From Blepharisma japonicum (lineage: Eukaryota; Ciliophora; Heterotrichea; Heterotrichida; Blepharismidae), in contig CATKHK010000034.1 of the NCBI GenBank assembly GCA_949751835.1, forward strand, positions 62,001 to 126,000: a stretch of DNA of 64,000 nt. Reading direction: 5' to 3'. A model generated the notes under the pieces. The model searched no databases. It was not told the DNA's origin and saw only the letters and a list, made by a program, of their open reading frames with translations. Made by a program: the position numbers and the translations under genes. Shown one piece after another: positions 21,634 through 32,464 of the stretch (position 1 is its first letter; each line of letters starts with the position of its first letter).

Positions 21634-22956
21634 ATGTTAAAGCATTCCTTTGAAAAATTCACAAAAAATCCAAACCTTCTCATTCAATCTACAAAACCAA
21701 GAGTATTTAGCACAGATTTTAAGACAATCCAAAGAATACCAATAAATTGCAATGAATTTTCGAGTTTTAGCCAAAACAGCTACATCTATGTTGATAAAAC
21801 ACCATTAATTGCTAGCATGATAAAAAGTGGAAAATTTTATTCAATTTCTCGACCTGATTCTTTTGGGAAAACTTTATTGCTGAAAACAATAAAAGAAATT
21901 TTTGAAGGAAATCAAAATTTATTCAATGAAACTTATATTTCTAATAAATCGGAACTATTTCAAAAAACTCCAGTGTTGTTTTATGACTTTGGAATCACAT
22001 TTCGGCCAGCAACAGTATCAATTTTTACAGAAATGATTAAAAACTTGCTTCAAAAATCAGCTGAAACTTATCAAATACAACTAAATAAAAATTTACCTGT
22101 ACATGAAATGTTTGGAAATCTTATAGAAGGGATTAAAAATAAGCTAGGGCCTGTTGTTGTTTTAATTGATAATTTTGATAAAATTACATTAGAAACAATC
22201 CAATATCAAAAAAAGAGAAATGATTTAATTGAAATTTTGACTAAAATTTTAGCAAGTCTAAAAGAAAAAGAAGAAAACATCAAATTTTTTATGAAAACTA
22301 ATACCTCTCTTATAGGATTTCGAACTTACTTGCATGAAAAAATCCAGATTAAAGATATTACTTTAGATCCAAATTTCAGCCAAATTCTAGGGTTTTCTGA
22401 TGAAGAATTAAAAAATAATTTCGGAAATTATCTTAATTTTTATGAATCTCAAAGTACATTATTACCAAATCAAATAAAAAATCTCATAAAGAGCACGTTT
22501 GGAGGCTATAGATTTACTAGCGAAAATAGTGAACTATATAATCCCCAAGGATTTTTAAATTACTTAAGCAGAGGAAATCCTGACAATTTTGAAAATAATC
22601 TGAGTCTCCCAAAGTATATGAAAGATTATTTACAGCAGAATTTTGTATATGGGATGCCTATTAAAGAATTTGCAGGGAATTTCGAGATTTTAAGCCAGGA
22701 ACATTTTAAAGAAGCTTTGAGCAAAAAATGGGAAAAAAATCATGTGTTTCAGAAGAAAGATTTTTATTTGACTGATACAAATAATTTGGAATTGCATTTA
22801 TTTAATCATGGATTTATGGCAATTAAAAATTTTAATGAAGAAAAAAATGAGTTTGAAATTAATTATACCAATAACACAATTAGGAGAAATTTAATCAAGG
22901 TATATGATGAAGTTTATGAAAAAAGCAAGTCGTATGTCGAGCCTTTTAGTGGGTAA
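21634..22956 (+). CDS. Bacterial-type AAA-ATPase-like protein (PF09820-like), 440 aa, lacking the nuclease tail
   Basis: Begins MLKHSFEKFTKNPN; an upstream TTG is not needed. After ~50 residues comes the pattern of the AAA-ATPase-like family best known from bacteria: YVDKTPLIASMIKSGKFY, then SRPDSFGKTLLLKTIKEIFEG (P-loop, in the family RPRRFGKS) and VVVLIDNFDKI (Walker B; in bacteria usually LIDEYDKP). The Walker B Glu is Asn here, so ATP hydrolysis may be lost. Bacterial relatives carry a C-terminal PD-(D/E)XK nuclease-like region, which I do not find; the protein ends soon after residue 420. No introns and no TGA. The basic, hydroxylated N-terminus might be a mitochondrial presequence. A horizontal origin is likely. 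Confidence 0.8.
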   Translation: MLKHSFEKFTKNPNLLIQSTKPRVFSTDFKTIQRIPINCNEFSSFSQNSYIYVDKTPLIASMIKSGKFYSISRPDSFGKTLLLKTIKEIFEGNQNLFNETYISNKSELFQKTPVLFYDFGITFRPATVSIFTEMIKNLLQKSAETYQIQLNKNLPVHEMFGNLIEGIKNKLGPVVVLIDNFDKITLETIQYQKKRNDLIEILTKILASLKEKEENIKFFMKTNTSLIGFRTYLHEKIQIKDITLDPNFSQILGFSDEELKNNFGNYLNFYESQSTLLPNQIKNLIKSTFGGYRFTSENSELYNPQGFLNYLSRGNPDNFENNLSLPKYMKDYLQQNFVYGMPIKEFAGNFEILSQEHFKEALSKKWEKNHVFQKKDFYLTDTNNLELHLFNHGFMAIKNFNEEKNEFEINYTNNTIRRNLIKVYDEVYEKSKSYVEPFSG

Positions 22957-23333
22957 TTTAATTAAATTCTTACGTTTTAAATCACCAGTGAGTTGGGTTA
23001 AAGAATAATAAGCAACTACTATATAAAGATTAAAAAATATGATCGTTTTCAATAAAATTTTCCATATTATTGTGATTAATTAGCTCTTAAATGCAAATTA
23101 TTATACTTTTTTAAATTTCAGGCCTAAATTTAATTAGGAGAGACTATGTGACGCATTCTCTTGAGAAATAATAAAAGTGAAAACAAGCTAAAACTATTTA
23201 AAATTTTTCCTTATCATTTGATTTATAATCATAAAGGATAAATCAATCTAACAGTAATTAAATTGGTGCTCATATCAAATAAACATTCTTTAAAATCAAA
23301 GAATTATGATGATTCTTCTACTCAATTTAAATT
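22957..23333. other. Intergenic spacer
   Basis: 377 bp same-strand AT-rich spacer; nothing recognised. Confidence 0.55.
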
Positions 23334-25148
23334 ATGGATAGCCGATATAGTAACCGAGGACAAGATCGCTATAACCCCTCTCAATCTACTCTCCAAGGCT
23401 TCGAGAGACAGCGTGGCCCTGATCTTTCTCTTCAAGGTCAACAAATTCCTCCATCTGATCCTTATGCTCGCCCTACATCTACCAAAGAAATATTTAATCC
23501 AAGATCTCAAGATCGCTATAATCCTCAATCAACTTTCCAAAACTACGACCGACAGCCAAGAAATGATCCAAATTTGCAGTCTCAACAAATAGGCTATCCT
23601 GATCCTTATTCTCGTGTAGGCTCTTCAAAAGAAATAAAACCCCCGCAAAATCCACCCCTCCAGCCTTCAGTTCGTAAAGCACCTCCAAATGATACCAAAC
23701 TTGAAGGTTTTTCAGCAACAAAAACTAAAAAAACTACGTTTATAGATAAACCTCAAGAAGCAGGGAAACCTATTGAAGAAGAATACATAAAAAACCTTCA
23801 ACAACAGCTCTATTACTTGGAAATGGAGATCAAGCTTACTAAGGAACAAAGCAAAGAAAGAGCAGGGAAATTTATGGGCGGGCTAGAAGCTGGCCCTTTG
23901 ACGGAAAATATGGTTGTACTTAAAAGCAAGTATCAAAAAATCCAAAAAGATTTAGAAGCTAAGGTAGATTCTTTGCAAAATGAAAACCGTGAACTCATGG
24001 CCCGAAATCAAGCGTTTCAAACCAATTTAACTAGAGCAATTGACGATAAAAGTGAATTACAGGCCAAGCTGAGAGAAGACACAGAACATTTTGATATTGA
24101 TGGAGAAAAATATAGAAAAGCTATCACAGCTACAATCTTTCAAAAAGAAGAAAACGCGAAAAAACTTGGTGAGTCCACAAAAGAGAGAGATTTAGCTAAA
24201 ACTTATGCTTCAGAAACCCGTATAAAACTGGATAGACAGTCTACACAAATCCAGGCTTTAGAAGATAAAATAGCTCAAGCTGAAATTTTTAATAATAAAT
24301 TAATTGAAGAAAAAAACAAGCAACTTATAGAGCTTCAAGACAAATTGGTAAGAAATATTTAGTTTAAACTGGAAGAAGACTTAAAAAATCAGTCAACGAT
24401 GACATTTTTATCAGATAGGCTGGGGTATTTGAATTACCAGAAGCAAGAAGTTGAATTAGAAAGAGATAATTTGCTGAATAAAATCAAAGCCCTTAAACAT
24501 ACCAAACAAATGATAGAAAAAGCTTGCAGACAAGCTGCTGCTGACAAAAGAGATCTCCAAAACCAAGTAGAAGACATGAAAATGGATATGGAAAGAGAAA
24601 AAACTCAGCAAGAAGCATTATTAACAAAAAGATTAAAAGAAAGAGAGAAAAAAGAGCTGAGCATAGCCAATCAAAATGTAGAAGACGCAAGGAGAGATTC
24701 CCAATATCACATGGACAACCTAAAAATAAAAATCAATGAAAATAACGAACTCATTGAAATAAAAAACCAAATGACTTATGATACAGCAGAAATTAAAGGA
24801 AAATCAGAAGTCTTAGAAGAAGATGTAAAAATATTGAAGCAAAAAGGAATGAATTTAGAAAGTGATTTAAAGGACACACAATTTAAAATCAGAGTTTTTG
24901 AAGATAGAAATAAAATTCTAATAAACGATATAGAAAAAGATGTAAGGGATAGCAAACATCTAGCACAAGAAAATCAAGAATTGAAGGCTAAAATCGAATT
25001 TTTGACTAAGAAATTGGATATGAATGATATGTTGAAGAATATTGATCTAGAAGAATTAAGAGCTTTAGCGAAGTCAAACATTCAAGTAAATGATACTATA
25101 AGTCAGCTTATTTCAAAATGGGACAATATTCAAGGAGAAAGAATTTAA
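23334..25148 (+). CDS. Coiled-coil protein with N-terminal tandem repeat (599 aa), one intron
   Basis: The intron at 24348-24362 (GTAAGAAATATTTAG) joins ELQDKL to FKLEEDLKNQ, removing an in-frame TAG. The N-terminal ~105 residues contain two copies of a ~44-residue unit (QDRYNP..ST......SDPYARPTSTKEI and QDRYNPQSTF...PDPYSRVGSSKEI). From about 145 on it is nearly continuous coiled coil, starting EEEYIKNLQQQLYYLEMEIK, a style common in axonemal and basal-body proteins. Family not identified. No enzymatic motif. Confidence 0.85.
24348..24362 (+). other. Intron, 15 nt
   Basis: GTAAGAAATATTTAG, phase 0, removes an in-frame TAG. Confidence 0.9.
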
Positions 25149-25181
25149 TAAGTTATAGAAATTTCTTAAAATTGTCATAAT

Positions 25182-25787
25182 ATGCCCTTGAGCTGGTATA
25201 ATGATTATGATAAAATGGAATTTGGACATTTGTCACCCGACAATGTCCATTCTCCAAATAAACACTATAAAATTAAACGTGAATTCCGAACAAGCACCCC
25301 GTCTCCTCGAGTGGAAAACGCCAATATAAAACAAATTACCTCAAGAATTAAGAGAAAATCACATTCACCATCCATGCAAATTAGCGGAGAATTTGAAAGT
25401 CCTCACAGAAAATCTTTATTGCTTAATTTAGATTACTTCAGAAAAACTTTTCAAAACGAAAGAAACTGCAGCAGCAATGTCTTCCAGCGAAGAAAGCACA
25501 ATTCTATCGTTGACAGACTAAAATCATATAACTTACTGTTTCAAGACGAAGAAAAAGACTCAAAATCAGATGTTTCCATAAAACAATTACACAAAAAACT
25601 AGTGCTTTCCCAGCACATTCCTAAAAGCCCAATCGGGAAAAGGACTGATGAACTAATGAGCCGACTTAAAGAAGATTATTTAAAAAATAAAGAAGAATTG
25701 CACAAAAGACTTGTGACTTCTTTGCCAAAGTCTGTGAAAAGTTTCAATATGCAGCATCAGCAGAAAAAATTTAAGCCAAAATTTTAG
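25182..25787 (+). CDS. Hypothetical basic protein (201 aa)
   Basis: ATG MPLSWYNDYDKMEF to TAG. Ser/Lys/Arg-rich with several SP/TP sites (STPSPRVEN, KSHSPSM, SPIGKR) and short helical stretches; no domain recognised. It starts 33 bp after the preceding coiled-coil gene on the same strand. Probably a phosphorylated structural or regulatory protein. Confidence 0.7.
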   Translation: MPLSWYNDYDKMEFGHLSPDNVHSPNKHYKIKREFRTSTPSPRVENANIKQITSRIKRKSHSPSMQISGEFESPHRKSLLLNLDYFRKTFQNERNCSSNVFQRRKHNSIVDRLKSYNLLFQDEEKDSKSDVSIKQLHKKLVLSQHIPKSPIGKRTDELMSRLKEDYLKNKEELHKRLVTSLPKSVKSFNMQHQQKKFKPKF

Positions 25788-25875
25788 GATTTTTCTACAC
25801 ATATTGGTGTTTTTAAAATAAACACTCACATAATAATATAATCACTTTAATTTCGAGATATAGTTGAAAATAAAA

Positions 25876-26430
25876 ATGGGACATAAACAGTCAAAACATC
25901 CAGAATTTCACAGAGATCGTTTAAAGAAAGAAGGGTATGTCACTATTATTTCACATAATAAAGAAAAAAGAAGATGACTGGTACTTTCAGATAGAAAATT
26001 AAGTTATTCGTTATCGTTAGGAACTCCTCCTAAGAATTCAACTACCCTTAACAATAAATTTAGAGTTATTAATGAAAATAGCTCAACAAATTCAATTGAA
26101 TGCTATTTGGTGAATAAAAAAGGAAAAACTCAACAATGAGAAATAAAATGTGAGACAGTTCAGGAATTTAGAGCTTGAAGTCTGATAATTAAGCATGCGC
26201 AGAGACCTAATTGAGATGACCCTAGAGGAAGTTTGAACTGTAAAGTTTGCAATGGAAAATTCTCAGCTATGACTAGGCAGCATCATTGCAGAAAATGTGG
26301 ACAAGCAGTTTGTAAGAAAGACTCAAAATTAAGAGAAATAATTCCTGAATTTGGATATGATACAAGGGTAAGGGTATGCAAAATTTGTGCTGGTAAACAA
26401 ATTAATGAGGTTCCGGAGGCTCTAGCCTAA
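25876..26430 (+). CDS. PH-FYVE protein, predicted N-myristoylated (184 aa)
   Basis: Reconstructed by reading several TGA codons as Trp. MGHKQSK is a good N-myristoylation start. Residues ~15-115 have PH-like strands ending in the PH C-terminal helix Trp (EFRAWSLIIKHA). The FYVE-type finger follows at ~120-175: WDDP (matches WxxD), CKVCNGKF, the basic signature RQHHCRKCG, and the closing RVCKIC pair. FYVE domains bind PtdIns3P on endosomes; the PH domain and lipid anchor would add coincidence detection. Complete domain in only 184 aa. Confidence 0.85.
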
Positions 26431-26738
26431 GAAAATCAAAAGCTAATTAAGCCTCAACTTAAAATATTAAAAGATATATAATTACTTATGACCTTTCTGT
26501 AAAAATATAACCATCTATATTTCTCTAATTTACAATATTTTAAATAAATGAACATAGAATAAATTTTAAAAATAGCTTATAAGACTATTTATACCAAGTT
26601 CCAATTTTCTAACTTAATAAAGATATTAAAATCGAAGATATATTCTAATTAATTAATACTTATATTAATTTTTTTTTAAAATAAGCCCTGATTTCTAGTT
26701 CAAGTTTTAAAAACTTATCAATTATATATACTGATTTA
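26431..26738. other. Convergent intergenic spacer
   Basis: 308 bp, strongly AT-rich, between two convergent genes; nothing recognised. Confidence 0.55.
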
Positions 26739-27701
26739 TTAATCTATCATAACCTTTTCTTGATTACTCTCATTCTCATACTCATTTGCAATACTTCCAT
26801 CGCTTTCGCTATGATCGCTACTGCTATCACTATCATAATCTGTAAAAATCAAATTTTGCAGCTGCTTTGCAAATCCTTCATTAGGGCATGCAACTTCTCT
26901 ATACAGTTTAACAATATTTAATGCTGCTTCATAATTAATTTTCCTTGATCTCATCAAATACATTATTACGTATGTAGATGACCTGCTAACCCCTTGTGCA
27001 CAATGCACTAGGACTCTTCCTCTGGGCTCTTTTAGAGCATTTTTTATAAAATCGTAAGCCAGCTGAAAATGCTTAGAAATATTTTCAGTTGCTAAATCTT
27101 CAACTCCTAGTCTGAGGTAAACAACTCCTTTTGACATAAATCTTGCTTCAAAGCAGTTCGTTGCATTCAATATATGTGTGATTTTTAAGCATTCCACAAC
27201 CAATGGGTCTTCTGCATGATGATAGTCACCTAAATATAACTGAAAAGGAATAATTTCACTAGGGTATCCAAAGGCTGGCAATTTATAAGTTGGGAATCCG
27301 TCTCCTAAGCACAAAAAGGGGTATTTTTGAGCAAAATGGCCGAATTCCTCCTCAAGGACATGGACTTCTTTGCATTTGTCTTTTCATAGGATATAAGCGA
27401 CTTCTCTTGCGAATACAATACCAGGAGGACTGAATACGATAATAATAAGAAGCCGTCTTCTATTATCAAATAATTTTAAATCTCCTATTGCGTGCTGTCT
27501 CAAATCTTGCATTGATGGAGAATCGCTGTATTGATCACAGTATGGGATATTGAGGGAATTGTGAAGTCTCATGTGATTGAATTCTGCTGGAGACCGCACG
27601 TCCATTACCATTGTTGTTTTGGGGAAATTCTGCATCATGTTGAATATGAATTGTGCAGAATTTAGATCTTGGGTTACTGACCACCTACGGGTTCCTCTCA
27701 T
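26739..27701 (-). CDS. Dual-specificity phosphatase with N-terminal rhodanese domain (320 aa)
   Basis: Residues ~15-115 are rhodanese/CH2-like (VMDVRSPAEFNHMRLHNSLN); the position of the catalytic Cys in this part appears to hold no Cys, as in MAP-kinase phosphatase docking domains. After a TGA-Trp comes the DSP catalytic domain: FQLYLGDYHHA at its start, general-acid Asp in LGVEDLATENI, and VHCAQGVSRSSTYVI, with Cys234 and Arg in HCxxGxSRS. The C-terminus is acidic, Ser-rich and disordered. This order (rhodanese then DSP) is that of MAPK phosphatases, so it probably dephosphorylates a MAP kinase or similar Tyr/Thr target. Confidence 0.88.
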
Positions 27702-28258
27702 TTTACATTGAATATGAATTTACGATACATAAATACTGGCCGGGGAACTGATGAAATTAACGAAATAATTGGGAGATTAAAGAAGTTTAGCAAGAATTAA
27801 TATAGAATAAATAATAAATTTAATGTTTAAAAATTGGACAAATAAAAAATTAAAAAAAATGAAAGGAAAAAGTTATGAGGAATTTCAAAGCTAGGAACTT
27901 GCCTGATCTCTTATTTTGTTTTGCTCTTTATGAGTGAATTTTATCTTTCTTAATATATTTTTTAATATTTTTTTCTCCATTGCAAATGGAACTTTTTACA
28001 AAACAAGAGTAGTGTGATAAGACACCTTGCACTATTAGTGCGGAAAGTTTGAATATTTTTGTTTTATTATTCTTGATGAATTAAAACTTAGATACACAAG
28101 ATCGGAAATCAAGAATTAAAAGACTTTCTACAGATTTTATAAATATATTCAAATAAAAATATTATCTCATATTTCTAGCTATTTTTTTGTTAGCTTGATT
28201 TAATAAATCAAGCTCTCAAACGCTCAATCTAGCCTAATTTTGGCATTCTATTACCAAA
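27702..28258. other. Intergenic spacer
   Basis: 557 bp same-strand (minus) spacer, AT-rich with a less biased patch near 27.88-28.05 kb, no ORF or structured RNA that I can support. Confidence 0.5.
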
Positions 28259-29701
28259 TTATTCTGCATGGTCAAATAAGGGTTCTTGGCCGATTTTTCG
28301 TGCTGTTGGTTTATTTGACAAAAACGTTTCGTTTATTGTAATTCTTATTTCTTTTTCAATTTTTTCTTTTAAATGAGCATTAGATATTTTGACTGGTAGA
28401 GTGAAAGACCCAAACACAGGCTTATGATCACTTTGCAGCTGATATGGACAAGAGCCATAGCGATGACAAATGGCGTTTCCCTTTCACAAAATTCTATCAC
28501 ATCACCCAGGATCTCGCTTTTGACTAAATAATTCTTACTTATAATTTAGCTCAATCGAATTCTTTACATATTTATATGTAGGAGGAAACCTTATTTCAGC
28601 CTCATTGAAGTCCTCTAAAATGTGATTTTTTCTTGATTCAATTTTCAGCTGATCAAATCTTTCCAATAAAAATTTATATTCTTTATCGATAACTTTTTCA
28701 ACAATTTGATTATAATCAAGAGTATTTATTCTATAATTTAAATCCCCGCTCCAAAAAATAAAATCATGCTCATACATATTTTTCGTTTTTTTCGCCGAAA
28801 CTAAAAACTTGGTTAATTTCGTCAGCAATTTCACATGCTTATTTCTTAGCCTGGTTTCTCCTTTGTGAGGAGCTAGATGGCAATTCACATAACAAACCGA
28901 AGAGTCAAAAATATCAAACCTAAACGAAACGCCACCTTTGTTTCCTAAATACCCTTTAAACCCAAGCTTCACAACTGAGCAAACAATATTTTTCAAATTT
29001 TCAAATAAACTTCGTTTAACTAAAATCAATGTCAGTAGTCCTACTAAATCTTGTTCAGCTGCTAATAAATACTCGTTTCCTGGGAAAGCTACATTAGCTT
29101 GCTCACACAAATGAATACATCATTCTCTTTTTCGATTTTCATCCCCAGAAATATTTTTCGCATTTAATTTACACATTTCTTGTAGAGACAATAAAATTAA
29201 ATCAGGAGCTTCAATAGATACATCATATTCATCATTTTGGCATCTGTACCATAAACTAAGCTCTTCAGCTGGGCCTGTTCCACAAGTATTTCACGTTCCT
29301 ACCATAACTTTTAGTTCTCTTTTTTCAGTAAATTCATTTTCCCTTTTGACGAGCTGTTCACTTATGTAGGTTTCCATAGCTCTTCCTCCGTGATGTTCAG
29401 GCAATAGCATAACTGTATTTCGGTGTTTAAAATCTCGCTGGATGTTAATATCACATGTTTTTACTTTCATTGGAATAGCTTCTTGGTAATACCAAATTCA
29501 TTTAAATGAATTTGAGTCAGGTGAAAATGGGGCTCGTTGATATCTGCTTACATTTTCTATGTGCTTGTTAATCAATTCTAAAATTTCTAATTCATTTCCT
29601 TTAATTTCAGATTTTGTGTCCATGTCGCCAAGCCAGCAATAAGCAAAGCCTCCTTCTCTTGGCTCGATTTTAAACTCTTTTGTTAAAGGTAAAACCACCA
29701 T
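28259..29701 (-). CDS. Inositol-polyphosphate 5-phosphatase (475 aa), one intron
   Basis: Assembled through several TGA-Trp codons and a 15-nt intron at 28524-28538 (GTAAGAATTATTTAG). All IPPc landmarks are present in order: VGTWNTCG (about 120), LSLQEM with the metal-binding Glu, GFKGYLGNKGGVSFRF, NCHLAPH, FWSGDLNYRI (about 315), then after the intron RDPGWCDRILWKGN and SDHKPVFGSF. The N-terminal ~115 residues are a separate domain without a recognised family. The enzyme removes the 5-phosphate from PI(4,5)P2, PI(3,4,5)P3 or soluble inositol phosphates. Substrate not predictable. Confidence 0.93.
28524..28538 (-). other. Intron, 15 nt
   Basis: GTAAGAATTATTTAG, phase 2; removal rejoins the 5-phosphatase core to its essential WCDRIL and SDH motifs. 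Confidence 0.92.
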
Positions 29702-29767
29702 AAGTGTGACTTTAGAATTTATCGAAAATAATCTATGTCTCTTGTAGAGAAATATTCTGAATTAAAA

Positions 29768-29944
29768 TTACGCTATTTCATGCTGAGCTTCAATATTCGA
29801 AATGAGAGTAAGGAAGCAATCTCTTACTTTGCCTTCACCAAAAGTCCATGCACTAACTTGTTCAAGCTAATTATTGATTACATAAATAATTGTTTCAGAC
29901 TCTCTTAATGTTAGTTGTACAGCTCTTATGGGCGAAACATTCAT
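29768..29944 (-). CDS. Predicted 53-aa protein with a 15-nt intron
   Basis: ATG MNVSPIRAVQLTLRES, then a 15-nt intron at 29867-29881 (GTAATCAATAATTAG) removes an in-frame TAG and continues YLEQVSAWTFGEGKVRDCF... to TAA. The intron fits the local consensus including A10, and composition is protein-like, so I think it is a real small gene. No family recognised. It lies 66 bp upstream of the 5-phosphatase start on the same strand. Confidence 0.5.
29867..29881 (-). other. Intron, 15 nt (predicted)
   Basis: GTAATCAATAATTAG, phase 0, within the 53-aa gene; A at position 10 like the other 15-mers. Confidence 0.5.
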
Positions 29945-30658
29945 ATTTAATGATTATTTTATTTTCTTATATAGCGGCTGAGATAAGGCTAAGGCTAAAT
30001 AATGATTTACTTTTATATACGTGAAATTATATGAAACTTCAATGTTTGTCTTGATGAGTAAAATATTCATTTATTAAATGATTTTCTTAATAAAAATGAT
30101 TTTATCAAACATCATAAAGACATCTATAGACTTTTTAATATTTGGCAAGAAGGCGATGAATCTTTTCAATAAATTTTAGTCTAAAAGAAAAATATGATAG
30201 CTTGAAGAAAGGATAATTCCTAGCTTCAAAGAAAAGAGGGGTAGATTTAAAGAAAAAATGAAGAGCTTGAAATGCATAAAGAAATGCTGAAAAATAAAAA
30301 CACAGAACTTTTGGAGTTAAAGCAAGCCACCAAATGATCGAAGGGCAATTCTTTATGAAAGACTCTGAAAAATGAGATTTTAGAATTGATAATCATTAAT
30401 TAAAAGCTGAATTTCAGCAGCTTAATGATGAAAACAAAAAGCTGAGATGAAATGCTTGATATCCTCATGAGGCTTCATTAATATCTTAAAAATAAAATGT
30501 TGTATCAAATTAATGTTTTTTGTTTAAGAAATAAATTCAAGCATGCTAACTAAGTTAATTCGAGCTCATACATTATTTATCTTTGCATCGTCAAGAATTG
30601 CCAAGAGTCAAATTTGTTCTAATAGAGCATTTTTATAAGTTTCGATAATTAAAGTTAA
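29945..30658. other. Intergenic spacer with a decayed coding fragment
   Basis: 714 bp divergent spacer; the middle (30.18-30.49 kb) holds the pseudogene listed next, the flanks are AT-rich without features. Confidence 0.5.
30184..30489 (+). pseudogene. Remnant of a coiled-coil gene
   Basis: Coiled-coil-like peptides appear in shifting plus-strand frames with TAA/TAG breaks: KEKYDSLKKG, then EELEMHKEMLKNKNTELLEL continuing through KTLKNEILELI, then KAEFQQLNDENKKL. TGA codons inside read well as Trp. No start codon and no 15-16 nt intron repairs it. It may be a degraded copy of one of the coiled-coil genes, perhaps of the adjacent one. Confidence 0.4.
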
Positions 30659-32122
30659 ATGCTTTCTAATAGATCCAAAGTCCCAACCAACGTTTCTCGA
30701 AGTAGCACCTCGCTTAGAGAACCAGAAGTTGACCGCATTCAAAGAGAAGTCGATTTAACTATCAGAAAATTTGAAGTAGAAAAGCGTGAATCTGCATATC
30801 TAGATGAGCAAATAAAAGCTATTGAATCAGAGCTTGCACAAAGCAAAAATCGTATAAAATTGCCACAGATTCGTAATGATAAATCGCTTGAGCTACAATT
30901 AAACTTTTATGAAAAGCAATTAAACTTAGAAATTGACAAATTAAATATTGAATGCATTTCAAATAAAGAAATCAGAGACAAAATTGAATTTTATAGAATG
31001 GATCTTCAAACATGCCAGAAAAATATTGAAAAATTGTCAGAAGAAATAAAAAAATATGCAGATGAATCTGAAAAACTTTTTAGTGAATATAAAAATAGCG
31101 CGGAACAAGTGCAAAAACACCACAGACAATTAGGAGTCTTGCGGAGTAAAAGTGCTCACCAAAGAAATGCTTATAGTGATAGAGTAAGTAGTCTTATGAG
31201 CGTTATTAAAGATAGCCAGCAATCTCAAAATAAGTCATTTCAAGAGTTGGATTCTTTTTTTAAATATCAAGCTTTAAAACCTTTAGAAGTCATAAATATA
31301 ACAAAAATTCTATCAGTTTTATTATCCAAATGAAGAAAAGCTATAAAAAATAAGACAAAAGCTTATGAAGACTATATAAAACATATAAAAACACTTCAAT
31401 TTCATTTCCATCAAATAACAGAAGCTACTGGAATTGAGAGCTTTGAAGATATGGTGACTTCTTTTATTAAGAGCGAAGAACAAAATTATGAGGTTTATAA
31501 ATACGTAAACGATTTAAATGCTGAAATTGATACACTAGAAGATTCTTTAAAACGGACTACAAAAAGAATAAAATTTTTTGAAGAATCAAAAGAAATAAGT
31601 AGCAGAAATGACAATGAAATTTCTATTAAAATCAAGAATAAATTGGAAAATTTGAATGAAAAATCAAGAGTAAAAGTAAATGAATTTGAAGAGATTCAAA
31701 ATTCATTAGATTCTTTGCTTCCTGCTATAAAGGTAAGATTTATATAGAAAATTGTTACTTTATTTGATAGTTTAGATATCCCATACCAATTAAAGCCAAA
31801 TATCAATATTTCAGAAACCACAAATTTAACTGAAGACTCTGCTTCCTTAATACTGGGCCAGATTGAATCATGTCTTCCTTATATTCAAATCTTTACATCT
31901 GAAACGAAATATCCATATTTAGATCTTCTCAATCCAAAGGAATTTGATACTCAAATTATAAATATCTCAAATCTTGAAATTAAAGACAATGCAGATGGTA
32001 TTGAAGATATAAAAGTGCCGCTTCCTCTTACTGACCTTAAGCAAAAGGCGAAAATAATCCTTGATAATCAAACCTCAGCTACTTCTCGAGCTAATTCGAG
32101 TATATCTTTGCCTAAAATTTAA
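30659..32122 (+). CDS. Coiled-coil protein resembling outer-dynein-arm docking complex subunits (482 aa), one intron
   Basis: ATG MLSNRSKVPTNVSRS; one TGA-Trp (LLSKWRKAIKN); a 15-nt intron at 31733-31747 (GTAAGATTTATATAG) joins LLPAIK to KIVTLFDSL. About residues 30-350 are coiled coil. The stretch LELQLNFYEKQLNLEIDKLN followed by NKEIRDKIEFYRMD echoes the LE..LDKA..KFNEA...NK.LRE.ID.LRRER block of CCDC63/CCDC114/ODA1, which anchor outer dynein arms. The C-terminal ~120 residues are Pro/Ser-rich and disordered. Function inferred with moderate confidence only. Confidence 0.8.
31733..31747 (+). other. Intron, 15 nt
   Basis: GTAAGATTTATATAG, phase 0, removes an in-frame TAG. Confidence 0.9.
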
Positions 32123-32464
32123 TGTTTACTATTTATTATTATTATATTTATTTTAAACATTTTTATAACTAAAAATCATAATTTTAGTTCTTCACTTATA
32201 TAATCTTTTGAATGTATTTTTTCTATGATTCAACAAGTAGAGTCAGCAAATTTGAGCAGCCAGCACAAAAATTTAGGCTGAAAACATGTAAAAAAAATTT
32301 CTGAATGAAGAACTCGATAAAAATATCAGTAAAAGATATAGTAAATTTCATAAGTACTTCAAAAATAAGATTAATTGATATATAGATTTCTTGGAACCAA
32401 GGGTTGCAATTCTTACTATTTACTTATTATCTTTAACAATATATATTATAATTTATATTTATAA
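32123..32464. other. Convergent intergenic spacer
   Basis: 342 bp AT-rich. A 31-codon open stretch from an ATG at 32227 (MIQQVESANLSSQHKNLGW) is too short to support as a gene. Confidence 0.5.

Noticed and set aside
32227-32320. Short ORF MIQQVESANLSS...
   Set aside because: Only ~31 codons, no intron extends it, and no family is recognised.
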